DNA of 64,000 nt. Source: Pinus tabuliformis (lineage: Eukaryota > Streptophyta > Pinopsida > Pinales > Pinaceae). Position numbers and translations under genes: made by a program. The notes under the pieces are model-generated. The model had not been told where the DNA came from. It searched no databases and was given only the letters and a program-made list of their open reading frames with translations. Position 1 is the stretch's first letter; each line of letters opens with the position of its first letter. The stretch lies in NCBI GenBank assembly GCA_031772625.1, contig CM062815.1, positions 921,856,582 through 921,920,581 of the forward strand, in the 5' to 3' direction. This document shows positions 47,208 to 57,178 of the stretch, in pieces.

Positions 47208-47543
47208 GATATAGCGAAAATTACAGAATTGTTTTACTGCACGGTTAATGTGGGATTATTTTTTTTAAATAAAAACTTTAACATATAAATCTTGTTACGG
47301 CGATATATTAAATTATGATAAATCGAACATTATGGAATTGTTTTACTACACGGTGAATGTGGGATTAATTTGTTTTTATAAAAAATTTAACATATAAATT
47401 TTGTTATGGTGATATGGTAAATTATGATAAAGTGAACATTACGAAATTGTTTTACCACATGGTGAATGTGGTATTGATTTTATTTTATTTTATTTATTAT
47501 TTTTTATATAAAACTTAACATATAAATCATGTTATGGCAATAT
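47208..47543. repeat. Tandem repeat, about 107 bp unit, three copies plus a fragment
   Basis: Units start near 47208, 47315 and 47423. Each has ttatgataaa.cgaacatta, gaattgttttac.acacggtgaatgtggg, ttaacatataaat and tgttatgg.gatat. A partial unit continues beyond the inserted element at 49028. It sits between the two divergent genes. Confidence 0.7.
47529..47543. other. Target-site duplication (left), 15 bp
   Basis: atgttatggcaatat, repeated without mismatch at 49013-49027. The length is typical of target-primed (LINE-type) integration. Confidence 0.85.
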
Positions 47544-49012
47544 CCCTGGATGCGGGTGTTAGCATTGAGAGTTAACATGATAAGATAGTGGATAGGCGGG
47601 GCAGATCGCCACTTGCCCGACCTGCACAGGATACGTGGAAGGGAAATACTACAAAGCGCGTGGCACACTTGCATGACCGTCACTCAGGGTACGTTATATC
47701 ACTGGTTCGGCTAGAATGCCAGACTCACAGCGAGGGAATTAAGTTTCACATGCATTAGCATGCAATGGAGGGCTCAAGCCATCAAGGGAGCAGTAATGGG
47801 AGGCGACTCCCAAGACAAGGCATGTAACCTTAAAACCGGAGAAGGGATGAGGGAGATGGTAAGTTCATTAGTGCTACCGCTCTGTCGGCACTCCTCTGCG
47901 CATGATAAGAAACTCAGAGAGAGGGAAAGGAATTGGACCCAGGTGCTAATTATCTTGGTCCTCTCTGCGAGGCTGGTCACTCCCCTCCCTGAATATTGCT
48001 CAGGTATTGCAAGTCGGCCCTCCCGCTCTTTTCTCTTGGCAACTGATATCTGTGTTTGGTTTTGGTTAATATATAAGCGTAGGGATTCGGCAAACCCAAA
48101 GAACACATTCATTCTAGGCAGAGGAGGCTCAATTGGGAGGCATCGCTGCATCCAAGCTATCGCCCCACAGCAAAATCTCTGGATCTGGGCCACTATCATC
48201 CACAGGATGCCTCGATTGAGACCTAGAGTAGGCAGTCGCAGAGGGAAGCCGAGAAGAGCCCCAAAGGATTCATCCTCCAGCGACTTGAACCATCCTCCAA
48301 GGAGAGGGCTTTCTTCTTGTAGTAGAAGAGGAAGGTCTCGAGCCTCTGACTCTCGACCCGGTCCGATTCCTGCCACAGGCTCCACCATTTTCACCTTTGA
48401 CAGTGCTCTCAATAGGCCCAGGATCACAGCCTATTTTACAGTGGTGTTTCAGGAGGAAGGTTTAGCTGTTGATTTAAGGACATAAGCATAAAATTCGAGG
48501 GCTATCCAGGACCCCTCTTCATCTTTTCAGCTGGCTACGGAGAACACGTCTCAGTGGGAAACAAATGAGCAAAGAAGCAGTGCACGGGAGCCGATGATGG
48601 TAGATCTGGGCACTGATGCTCAGAATGTGACACAGTTAGAGGAATCACCTGATATGGGCTAGTGTCGAATTACTAAAGAGCCCATTGATGAATAGGAAGG
48701 CCATCCATGCCTCTCTTTTTGTAGAATGCCCCTGTCCACAGGGCAAGGTTGTAAGGCAGCACGGTCATGGGTTTCTGTTATTGTCTCGTATTTTAGTGTT
48801 CATTCTCCTCTGGTCTTTTTTTTGATTTTTTGACTTGTCTCATGTTTCAGAGATTATTCCCCTGCGTGGGAAACAAAATCAGACATTTTTCAAACATGCA
48901 TGTTTTGGATAGAACTACCTCCCGCAGGAGCAGGGTGCTTGACTACGGTCATGATGTAAATTTACAACCTCTTTGTTAATATAATAGATTTAGCATTACG
49001 TAGAAAAAATAA
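47544..49012 (+). mobile_element. Non-LTR-type (LINE-like or retrocopied) insertion
   Basis: A 1.47-kb block with composition unlike its surroundings, flanked by perfect 15-bp duplications and ending in an A-rich tail (acgtagaaaaaataa). The 3' end (cctctttgttaatataatagatttagcattacg) resembles plant L1 3' ends from memory. An ORF of 241 codons at 47760-48485 has a basic Arg/Ser-rich C-terminal half and no domain I recognise. No RT or endonuclease is visible. It could be a non-autonomous LINE derivative or a processed host transcript. It interrupts the 107-bp repeats of the transposon, so it is younger than they are. Confidence 0.6.
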
Positions 49013-49027
49013 ATGTTATGGCAATAT

Positions 49028-49366
49028 AGCAATTTATTTTAAATTTGTGGTAGAAGATATAATAAAAATTAAGAAAAAACATTCAATTGTCTAGTAAATG
49101 TTATACAGTTTAAGTAAAAAATTAATTTAGGTAAAAGATTTAGTTTACAATTTTAATTTAAAGATTTAGTTTGAAATATTAATTTCATAAGAAAATTTTA
49201 GTTAAAATTTTTGGAGGAATATACATGAAACGAAATTTTTGGAGGGAAAACTTTCGACAAAAAAATTTAGAGGAAAACTTTGGAGGGAAATTTTCATTTT
49301 TTAAGCTATATATTATCATTAGGAGAGAGTGCATTTCCATCATTAACCCTCTTCTATTTGAAAGGC
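49028..49366 (+). promoter_or_regulatory. Upstream region of the transposase gene with TATA-like box
   Basis: AT-rich, with purine-rich ttttggagggaaaact repeats at about 49200-49290. A TATA-like tatatatta lies at 49307-49315, 52 bp before the inferred start codon. Confidence 0.45.
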
Positions 49367-52300
49367 ATGGATTCTTCTGATAGTGAAGTTTCACTTTGTG
49401 AAGCATCAACATCTTCATCGTGTAACAAATCTATTCATATTGATGAATATAACGAAAATTATTCCACTATGAATAGAGAGTCAAACCTTCCACTTGGTCC
49501 TAATCGTAAGGACTATGAGAGCAGCATTGATGAAGAGTAGGATGAAGAATTTCAAATAATTAAAAATTCACGGTTTCCACTTAGTCCTAATTGTACGGAC
49601 TATGAGAGCAACAGTAATGAAGAGCATGATGAAGATTTTCAAATAAATAAAGAGTCGTGGTTTCCAATTAGTCCTAATCATATGGACTATGAGAGCATCA
49701 GTGATGAAGAGCATGATGAAGAATTTCAAATGAATAGAGAGTCACGGTGTCCACTTAGTCCTAATCCTATGGACTATGAGAGCAACAGTGACGAAGAGCA
49801 TGATGAAGAATTTCAAATGAATAGAAAGTCACAGTGTCCACTTAGTCCTAATCATATGGACTAAGAGAGCAGCAGTGATGAAGATCATGATGAATAATTT
49901 CAAATGAATAGAGAGTCATGATTTCCACTTAGTCCTAATCCCATGGACTATGAGAGCAACAGTGATGAAGAGCATGATGAATAATTTCAAATGAATAGAG
50001 AGTCATAGTTTCCACTTAGTCATAATCCTATGGACTATGAGAGCAGCAGTGATGAAGGCCAGGATGAAGAATTTCCAATAAATCGAGAGTCACATTTTCC
50101 ACCTAGTCCTAATCCTAAGGACTATGAGAGCAGTAGTGATGAAGGGAAGACTAAATTACTTAGTCCTAATCCTAAGGACTATGAGAGCAACAGTGATGAA
50201 GGGCAAGATGAAAAATTTCCAGTAAGTAAAGAGTCACATTTTCCACATAGTCCTAATCCTATGGACTATGAGAGTAGCACTGGAAATGCACATGATGAAG
50301 AATATCCAATAAACATCGAGTCAAATTTTCCATTTAGTCCTAATTCTAAGGACTATGAGGGTAGCTCTAAAGAAGGGAAAGATGAAGAATATCCTCGAAG
50401 TCAGTATTTCAAAAGCATAGATGATCATAGTGAGGATAATATTCCTCATAATGATGATGAAAATGCTTATACAGATGATGATCTAACGATGGAGATGTTG
50501 CTAGCAAATATTGTATCGAGGAGTATGAGCAGACCGTTTCGTGTCAATCCAAGATTTTATAGTTATACAAGGGGTAGAGAAAAATATGTGACGAGAAGAA
50601 GTTATATCAGTTCTCTCGTTTCAAGTGAATGTTGTAAAAAAAATTGCTTGAAACATATGGATTTCAAGTTTTCATTGGAGAAAAGGAAGAGATATTTGTC
50701 AATGAATAAAAGCATGAAAAATTCATATTTATTGGGGTGAATGCAATCTACATTGTCATGTTATGATTATCATATTGGGTCTTTATTTATTCGTAGAAAG
50801 GATTTCAAAATGTTTCATTCAATGGGTAATTTTTGTCTGTCAAGAATCCAAGAAAATTTGGAAAATGATCCCACATTTTATTCAGAAGTATGTCATAAAT
50901 GACAGTTTGCACCATTATCAAATACTCCAATGTCATGGATGAAAGAATTCTTTTCAAAGCATGGAGAGTGTATGAAAAATAGAGAGAATACATATTCCAG
51001 ATAATTTCTCAAGGCGAGAAATCTACAACTTATACAAAGAATATGTAGAAGGTGCTAAAGGACATGGCTGATTTATTACATATCAATATTTTGTGAAGAT
51101 ATGGAAGAAAGAATTCAACAATGTCCATATTCCTAAGAATACAAGGATGGGGATTTTCAGTACATGTACTTTTCTTAAATAAAAGAGGGATAAATGTGAA
51201 GGGGCAGAAAGAGTTAAGTATTCATAACATTAATTTTTAAAATTGTATAGTCATCAACTATGAAAATGTATTTATTAATGACTTTCTTCTATGTTGTGTA
51301 GATTCCATTGTCAAATCGCTTCAAGAGCATCACGAACAACAAACAAGAGAAAGGAAAAAGTTGTACAAGCATCGAAAGAAGTGTTATGATAATCCAAATA
51401 AATATTTGGGTTTGATAATTGATGGTATGGACTAGACGAAAAAACTTCTACCACACTTTGTTTGCACACCCAAAAAATTACAAGAGGAATATTTTATTTA
51501 GTATCACTTGGTCGGTTGTATGGTATTCCATGGGAAAATATTGCCAAGGGTATACATCACAGCTCCAAATATTCATAATGATGAAAATCTAACAATAACC
51601 ATAATTGATGATGTGCTTTCTCATTGGTCTGGTAATATTCCTGAAGTTTTGTATCTACAATTGGACAAGACTTATCATGAAAAAAAATATCAGATTGTTT
51701 TTGGATATCTAAACATGCTTGTTGAATTGAGAATTTTTCAGAAGGTAAAGGTTGGTTTCCTTCTTGTTTGGCACACTCATGATCATATTGATCAAATGTT
51801 CAGTCGTTTTCCAGTCACATTGAGGAGGAAGGAGTTTGGAAGCTTTCCATCATTAATTGAATGTATTAAGAAATCATACATGCCGGAGCCTATTTTTGAT
51901 GTGTTGGAAGAAACTCTTGACATGCGAAGGTTTATTCTAGGGTCGCATGGTGAGGAGAAATCCATTGAACAACTTAATTACATTAGCTTCCAACATAAAT
52001 TTCCTATAAAAAAAATTGATGGGAAAACATTAATATGGGGCAAGAAGTATTCAACTACTGCATAATGGGCATCGTCATCAGGTTTGGCATTTTTGAAGTT
52101 CATTCTAGATCATGCAATATTTGGGTCAAATATATTATTATTACAATCAGTTGCTGAAGTTCATAATGAACGCATGCAGAATAGAGATATAAACTATTAT
52201 GATTGCCTAGAAGAAATTTAAAAATGTATTAGATATACATATGAGTACTTTGATATTGCTGATTCAGTTTGGTGGGAGTATTTTTTCAATAGTCAAAGTG

Positions 52301-53069
52301 ATATCATTTCAAGAACAAAAAATGAATATATACCTTTGAAAACTCCATTTATTTGGCCACAAAATGTGTCAAATGAACACGAGGAAAGAAAAATTGTTGA
52401 ACAACAATAATCTCAAGGTATTCTTAATTCTTCACAGGTAGAGGAAAGAGAAATGTCTATTGGTTCTAGAAGATCTTGTTCACAACATGAAGCCATGGAA
52501 GACCTTTACAAGGGTTTAAGCACAAGATATTAAGGAGGGTTGCATGATCGTAGTGCTAGCAGATGGAGATCCCAATGGCTATCCATTCTGAGTTGCTAAG
52601 GTTATAAAGGTCATTACAGAAAACGAATATGTTGTAGGTGTTGAAGTACATTGATATGCCACAAATACACACCCATTCAATGGTGTGTACAAGCTAGAGA
52701 TGGTAGTTTATAAAAAAATTTGTGGAAAGAGAAAAAGAAAGGGTATAAATATAAATCGTCACCACACAGACCTCTTAAAATTGGAGGATGTTGACATACT
52801 TGTTTATGACTTCAATTTAACAAAGATATGAATTCTTTTCTTCAAGATGATAGAGATTTTGAATAGGTTGTTACCAGAAGGAACAATGTTGAGATGGGAG
52901 TCTACCCAAAAGAATTTTGAAACCTGAAATGGTGGGCATGCATGTGGACTCAGATGGGGCACTAGTTGATGAAAGAGAAGAATATGGAACATCTTCATAT
53001 GCATCCAGTTATTCATCTAAAGATGTGAATTCTGATGGTGTGCAAGAAAATATGAGTGATTTTGAATAA
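49367..53069 (+). pseudogene. DUF7869-type DDE-like transposase gene
   Basis: Start MDSSDSEVSLCEAS at 49367; end ...MSDFE at 53069. The N-terminus is an acidic 29-residue repeat array (49508-50370). A Cys-containing segment follows (SSECCKKNCLKHM, about 50620), then FFSKHGECM. At 51000-51180 comes REIYNLYKEYVE, then WKKEFNNVHIPKNTR and a degenerate Cys pair. An intron at about 51215-51300 ends ttgtgtag. The core then has YLGLIIDGMD (first Asp), LPHF, VLYLQLDK (second Asp), FGYLNMLVE and HTHDHIDQMFSR (acidic third site). A C-terminal DPNGYPFW and GVEVH part, possibly BAH- or chromo-like, comes last. Multiple stops and frameshifts are present. Family assignment is from memory of DUF7869 proteins; transposase function is inferred. 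Confidence 0.7.
49508..50370 (+). repeat. In-frame 87-bp minisatellite coding an acidic 29-residue repeat
   Basis: The marker gga ctatgagagc recurs exactly every 87 bp from about 49508 (49682, 49769, 49856, 49943, 50030), with one shortened unit near 50150, giving about eleven copies. The repeat protein is DYESSSDEE-HDEEF-QMNRES-PLSPNP, rich in Asp, Glu and Ser with casein-kinase-2-like SDEE sites. The period of 29 codons keeps the reading frame. A few copies carry stop codons. Confidence 0.85.
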
Positions 53070-53885
53070 TTTTCTAAGAAAAATTATATAACTGATGTTT
53101 GCATCGTATCTTGAAATAAAAATTTGATTTCCATATGGTGTTAAATGAAGTTATGAGTCATTTTTATGTTTGTTGGATTATATGTTTTAATTATGATGAT
53201 TTTTATTGTTTAGAATATCTACAATGGAACAATAACTTAGAGATATAATTTATGTTTCATTAAATCTACGAGTATTGACATTTTGATTAAGTTATTCATG
53301 TAATTTGTTCATAATGTCATGGTTTAAATGTGTTGAAAACTTAGAGTTTTTTAATTATATTGTTGAAAGTTTTCCCATTTTTTTTGTATCTTTAATGTTA
53401 TGGTTGAAAACAATTGCAATTTTAGTGATCTTTAATATCGTGTTATTATATGTTTAACAACATGGATGAAAAATGATGGAATTTTAATGTGTTTCAGATC
53501 CCATTATTTTGTTTTTATCGTCATTACTAAAAATGCTGAAATTATACCTGAAAAAGAAAAATGTTATTCTACCAAAAACATTAGTGTGTAATGATGGAAT
53601 TTTAATGTGTTTCAGATCCCATTATTTTATTTTTATTGTCATTACTAAAAATGCTGAAATTATACCTGAAAAAGAAAAATGTTATTCTACGAAAAACATT
53701 AGTGTGTTTGTTTCCTAAAAAATAGTTGTTTTTTGCACAAAAAAAATTGGTTTTACTTCCATTTTTAAATATGTTGAAAATTAACCCTAAAAAAACATCA
53801 TTCCAGTATACACACTTTTCATTTCTAGCACCGTTTTTCATGTTTTTTGGGGGTTTTTTTGGCTAAGTTCCAGTTTTGAGTTTAT
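53070..53885. other. AT-rich right subterminal region with a 118-bp tandem duplication
   Basis: No gene seen. Two nearly identical 118-bp copies (53475-53592 and 53593-53709) start gatggaattttaatgtg, and loose relatives of their start occur upstream. The small ORFs at 53509-53718 and 53602-53841 only reflect the repeat. Confidence 0.65.
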
Positions 53886-53912
53886 AGTTCCCTTTTTAAA
53901 GTTTACATTGTT
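53886..53912 (-). repeat. Right terminal inverted repeat
   Basis: The plus strand reads agttccctttttaaagttta and continues cattgtt. Its reverse complement matches 41860-41886 at 24 of 27 positions. Confidence 0.7.
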
Positions 53913-54545
53913 TTCAATTTCTACCTTTTTCTTTTCCCATCCTTTTAGCTTCCTCTTGATTGAGAGAAGGACTAATTCTTCCTTCAATCACAATAGGTCA
54001 AAGATTAGATGCATTTTAGATTATACTTTATATTTAGTTCTACTTACTGTATTTTAGAAGTCCCCTCATACAGGGGAAAACTTTAGTCTTGGCTTGATTG
54101 AGCCCCATTTAATCTTAAGTATCACTTTCTTGCCTGATCAGTAAGAGGGATGATCCGACCTCTCTTCTCTATGGTAGGTGAAAGTCATACCTTAAGCTAA
54201 TGGAGATAGAGAGAAGGTAGTTGGACCTAGTTTAACCAGTCATAACCACTATTTCAATGGAAAAGGAACTACTCTAAGTTCTCGACTGGGTGGTATCCCT
54301 TATAATGTTGTAAGGAGAGGTTTTCAACCCTTCAACAGGTCCTAGTCATCTCTATTCACATTTCATACCTTAGTGAGTGCATTCTCTAAAATCTTATTAA
54401 ATTCTTCCACTATTCCATTGGCTGGAGTGTGATAAGGAGTGCTCTTTTGATGATAAAATTGGAACTCCTCAGTCAATGCTTCAATAGTCTTATTCAAGAA
54501 ATCTTAACCTTGGTTAGTCGTTATCATTACCTTTGAATGCACACT
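53913..54545 (-). pseudogene. Degenerate gypsy integrase remnant
   Basis: Minus-strand frames near 54540-54370 read as an integrase core with a [20 protein letters not shown] segment, a relative of the YHPQANGQVE motif. The rest toward 53950 is too decayed to follow. It is broken many times. It is not the continuation of the plus-strand integrase at 41411-41859, because strand and motif type differ. Confidence 0.65.
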
Positions 54546-55259
54546 CACTTGAAAGGTTATCCATCGATTGGTCTAGGCGACGCATGCTCCCCACTCCCAC
54601 CATCCCCTGGTGCATTAGATAACATGAGGTTGGACCCTGTGCAACCCCCCCTCTGGGGAATGAATCTAGACCATCGAATGCAGATTTAAATATTTGTTTT
54701 GGGGGGGGGGGGGGGGGCACTTGTTTAAGACCCAAGAAGGTTACACCCTCCTGAAATTCTCCTAGGGGGTGTGTAGGAGGAGATAGATGATGATCCACCC
54801 ACGAGATGCTTGACCTTTAATCTATGATGCACACTTGTATAAAATATGTCCTTCCCTATTCTGCTTTCCCAACAGGGTTCCAATAACCAACTCTTGTGTT
54901 GTTAGACCTTCTACTTTATCTCTAGGCCCTGATGGTGGCCCCCATAGTTAATTTAGTTATCCTTTTGAATTAGGAGGCTCTACTAATGGCTCAGAAACTG
55001 ATTTAAAAGGCATTTTGGACCTAAACCATGGATATGATCTATCAATTTCTTGAAGCAAATGAGGAAGAGTAACAACATTGGCTCCAACTAGGGACAATGT
55101 ATTGGATACAATGCACTGAGAACTTGTAGATTAGTGCCTTACTCCTTGGGCATGGAGTCATTTTATTCAGACTTTCATAAAACAAAAAAAGAAATAGAAA
55201 GAGAAAGAAGTGATGGTTATTTACAAATGTCTCGTCGATATTTACAGTAAATAGGTGTT
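54546..55259. other. Intergenic stretch with a poly-G run, no gene seen
   Basis: Contains a run of 17 G at 54701-54717. The ORF at 54514-54798 on the minus strand has its proline run from this tract and is not credible. The rest shows no motif I recognise. Confidence 0.4.
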
Positions 55260-57178
55260 GAACCTTTCAGTGTTGGAAGTAAACTTTGAGAAAATCCCCA
55301 TTCACACACAACCCTAACACTTCTCCTTCTAGATCCTCCAGCAAGAAGGTTATATTCCCTTTTCCCTCAGCAATCCTGAAAGGTCCAAACCAAAGGAAAT
55401 CAAAATTTCCATGATTTCCTTCGTCTTCCCTCCTAACATCCCATCTCAGTACTAAGTATCTTGGCTGCAGATATATGTCTTTTTCCTTTCTTTCAAACAA
55501 GGATTTCTTTTTTTCTTCATAATAGATTGGATTCTGATTCACCCATTCCATTTTCTCTTGAAGTTCCACCAATTGGCTTATTCTTCTAGTCAAAGCGTTT
55601 GGCTCTTCCTTAATGTCTTGGAAGATTTTAGCCACTAGAATAACCAGATGTATAGGAAAAATTGTTGCCTTTCCATAAACCAACTGAAAAGGAGATTTTC
55701 GAGTAGCTCTCTTGGTGTTAACCCTGTTGGACCGTAAGGAAAATTTTAGTTGTGAGTGCCAGTTCTGATGAATTTCTAATACTGTTTTATTTAGAATCGT
55801 TACCAAGTTTTTATTTGAGGATTCAACCAATCCATTTCCTTGTGGTTAATAGGTGATGGAGTGACCTATCACAATGTTATACTTTTGGTAGAAATCTATA
55901 AATTTGCCAGAATTTAACACCTGAGTATTGTTGATGACAAATTTCTTGGGGATACCAAATCTAGCAAGGATGTTTTCCTCCATGAATTTAATAACTACCA
56001 CATCATTTGCATTTCTGATAGGGACTACTTCTACCCACTTAGTAAAGTAATCAGTGGTTGTGAGTATCCACTTGTATTGGCCATTGGAGAGTGGGTGTTT
56101 CTCTCCAAAGAAGTCTAACCCCCACTGTTTGAAAGGTTCCTCAACAAAAATAGGGACTAGAGGGAAATATGCTAATTTCTATTTTTCAGCAAACTTTTGG
56201 CACTTCTCACAAGCCCGAACAGAAGTATGAACCTAACCAAATAGTTTGGGCCTGTAAAAACATGCTTTAAGGATCTTGTATGTTGTAGCCTTCTAACTGT
56301 AATGTCCTCCATAGACACAATTATGAAATTCATTCATCACTTTGTGGATTTCTTCCTCAACCAAATGCAAAATCGAAATCCCCACAAGATCTTTCTAGTA
56401 CAATTGGTCATTTGAGATAACAAATTTATGGGCTTGCAGCCTGAAAGCCTTGTATTTAATCTTGTCAAAATTCACTAGGAACCTCAGAAAAAGTAGGTAA
56501 TAAAAATGTTTCTACACCAAGGAGACACAATATACTTCATTTGAATTAAATGTGTTATTGTTTCGATCTCTTGTGCTTGCTCCAAATTTCCACTTTCTCC
56601 ATCTCCTCCTGCTAGTAAATTTATGCCCAATTCTTGGCAATTTGCTTCAGATAGAATTTTAGCTAGCCCCTGTCCCTTGATGAGCTTGGTGGGCACGATA
56701 TCCATGGCATACTCATGAATTTTAGCAATCTATTTTCCTCTTTTCCCGTCACTGTCACCTTGGACTAGAATTTATTTTATTGCATCTGTAGGAACATAAG
56801 CAATTATGTTTGATTGCAGGACATAAATTTTGAAATCCTTCACGGCTTTGACCAAGGCATAAGATTGCTTCTCTAGAATGTTATAATTTAGCTTAGCATC
56901 TTTCTATTGGTCTCTCATGCCCCTCACTATTTTTCTGCAATAAGACAACAACCACTATGTGAGGAGAAGCAAAAGAAAAAATGAAAAATGGTTTTGTATA
57001 ATCTGGACTAACTAACACGAGCTTTTGCAAAAACCCTTTTAATTCTATAGAATGATTCACAAGGCTCAACAATCCATTTCACTTATTTATCTTTCTTTAA
57101 CATCTGATCTGATTTCTTTGAAAATCTCAGCATAGTTAGGTATGAATCTCCTAAAAAAAATTATTATGCCCAAGAAAA
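55260..57178 (-). pseudogene. Gypsy RT-end, RNase H and integrase remnant
   Basis: From the right: FFRRFIPNYAEIF (RT/RNase H connection, near 57150); a decayed RNase H ending in TKLIKGQGLAKIL and ANCQELGINLL (about 56690-56630); integrase core sequence WILTTTDYFTKWVE (about 56060); and a C-terminal part at 55830-55267 with RKSPFQLVYGKA and LRWDVRREDEGNHGNFDFLW. It is the same family type as the minus-strand gypsy at 6961-10249, which has near-identical integrase wording. It has several breaks. The copia element cuts it at 57178. Confidence 0.85.

Larger units (their letters stand above)
41860..53912. mobile_element. Large DNA transposon with methyltransferase and DUF7869-type transposase genes
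   Basis: Bounded by terminal inverted repeats at 41860-41886 and 53886-53912. It holds two divergently oriented, intron-containing genes: a ParB-like/DNA methyltransferase gene on the minus strand (42677-46271) and a DDE-like transposase gene on the plus strand (49367-53069). Between them are a GC-rich repeat island, 107-bp repeats and a later 1.47-kb insertion. Without that insertion the element is about 10.6 kb. Both genes contain stops and frameshifts, so this copy is dead. No clear target-site duplication was found. That the two genes belong to one element is inferred from the inverted repeats and the layout. Confidence 0.65.

Noticed and set aside
47760-48485. 241-codon ORF as a host gene
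   Set aside because: A long ORF on the opposite strand (47774-48427) covers the same bases, no domain is recognised, and the block is a retroposed insertion. Coding status left open.
41851-53920. Target-site duplication of the DNA transposon
   Set aside because: Flanks gattatatc and ttcaattt share no convincing direct repeat of 2-10 bp, so none is claimed.
54514-54798. Minus-strand ORF with a polyproline run
   Set aside because: The prolines come from a 17-base G homopolymer.
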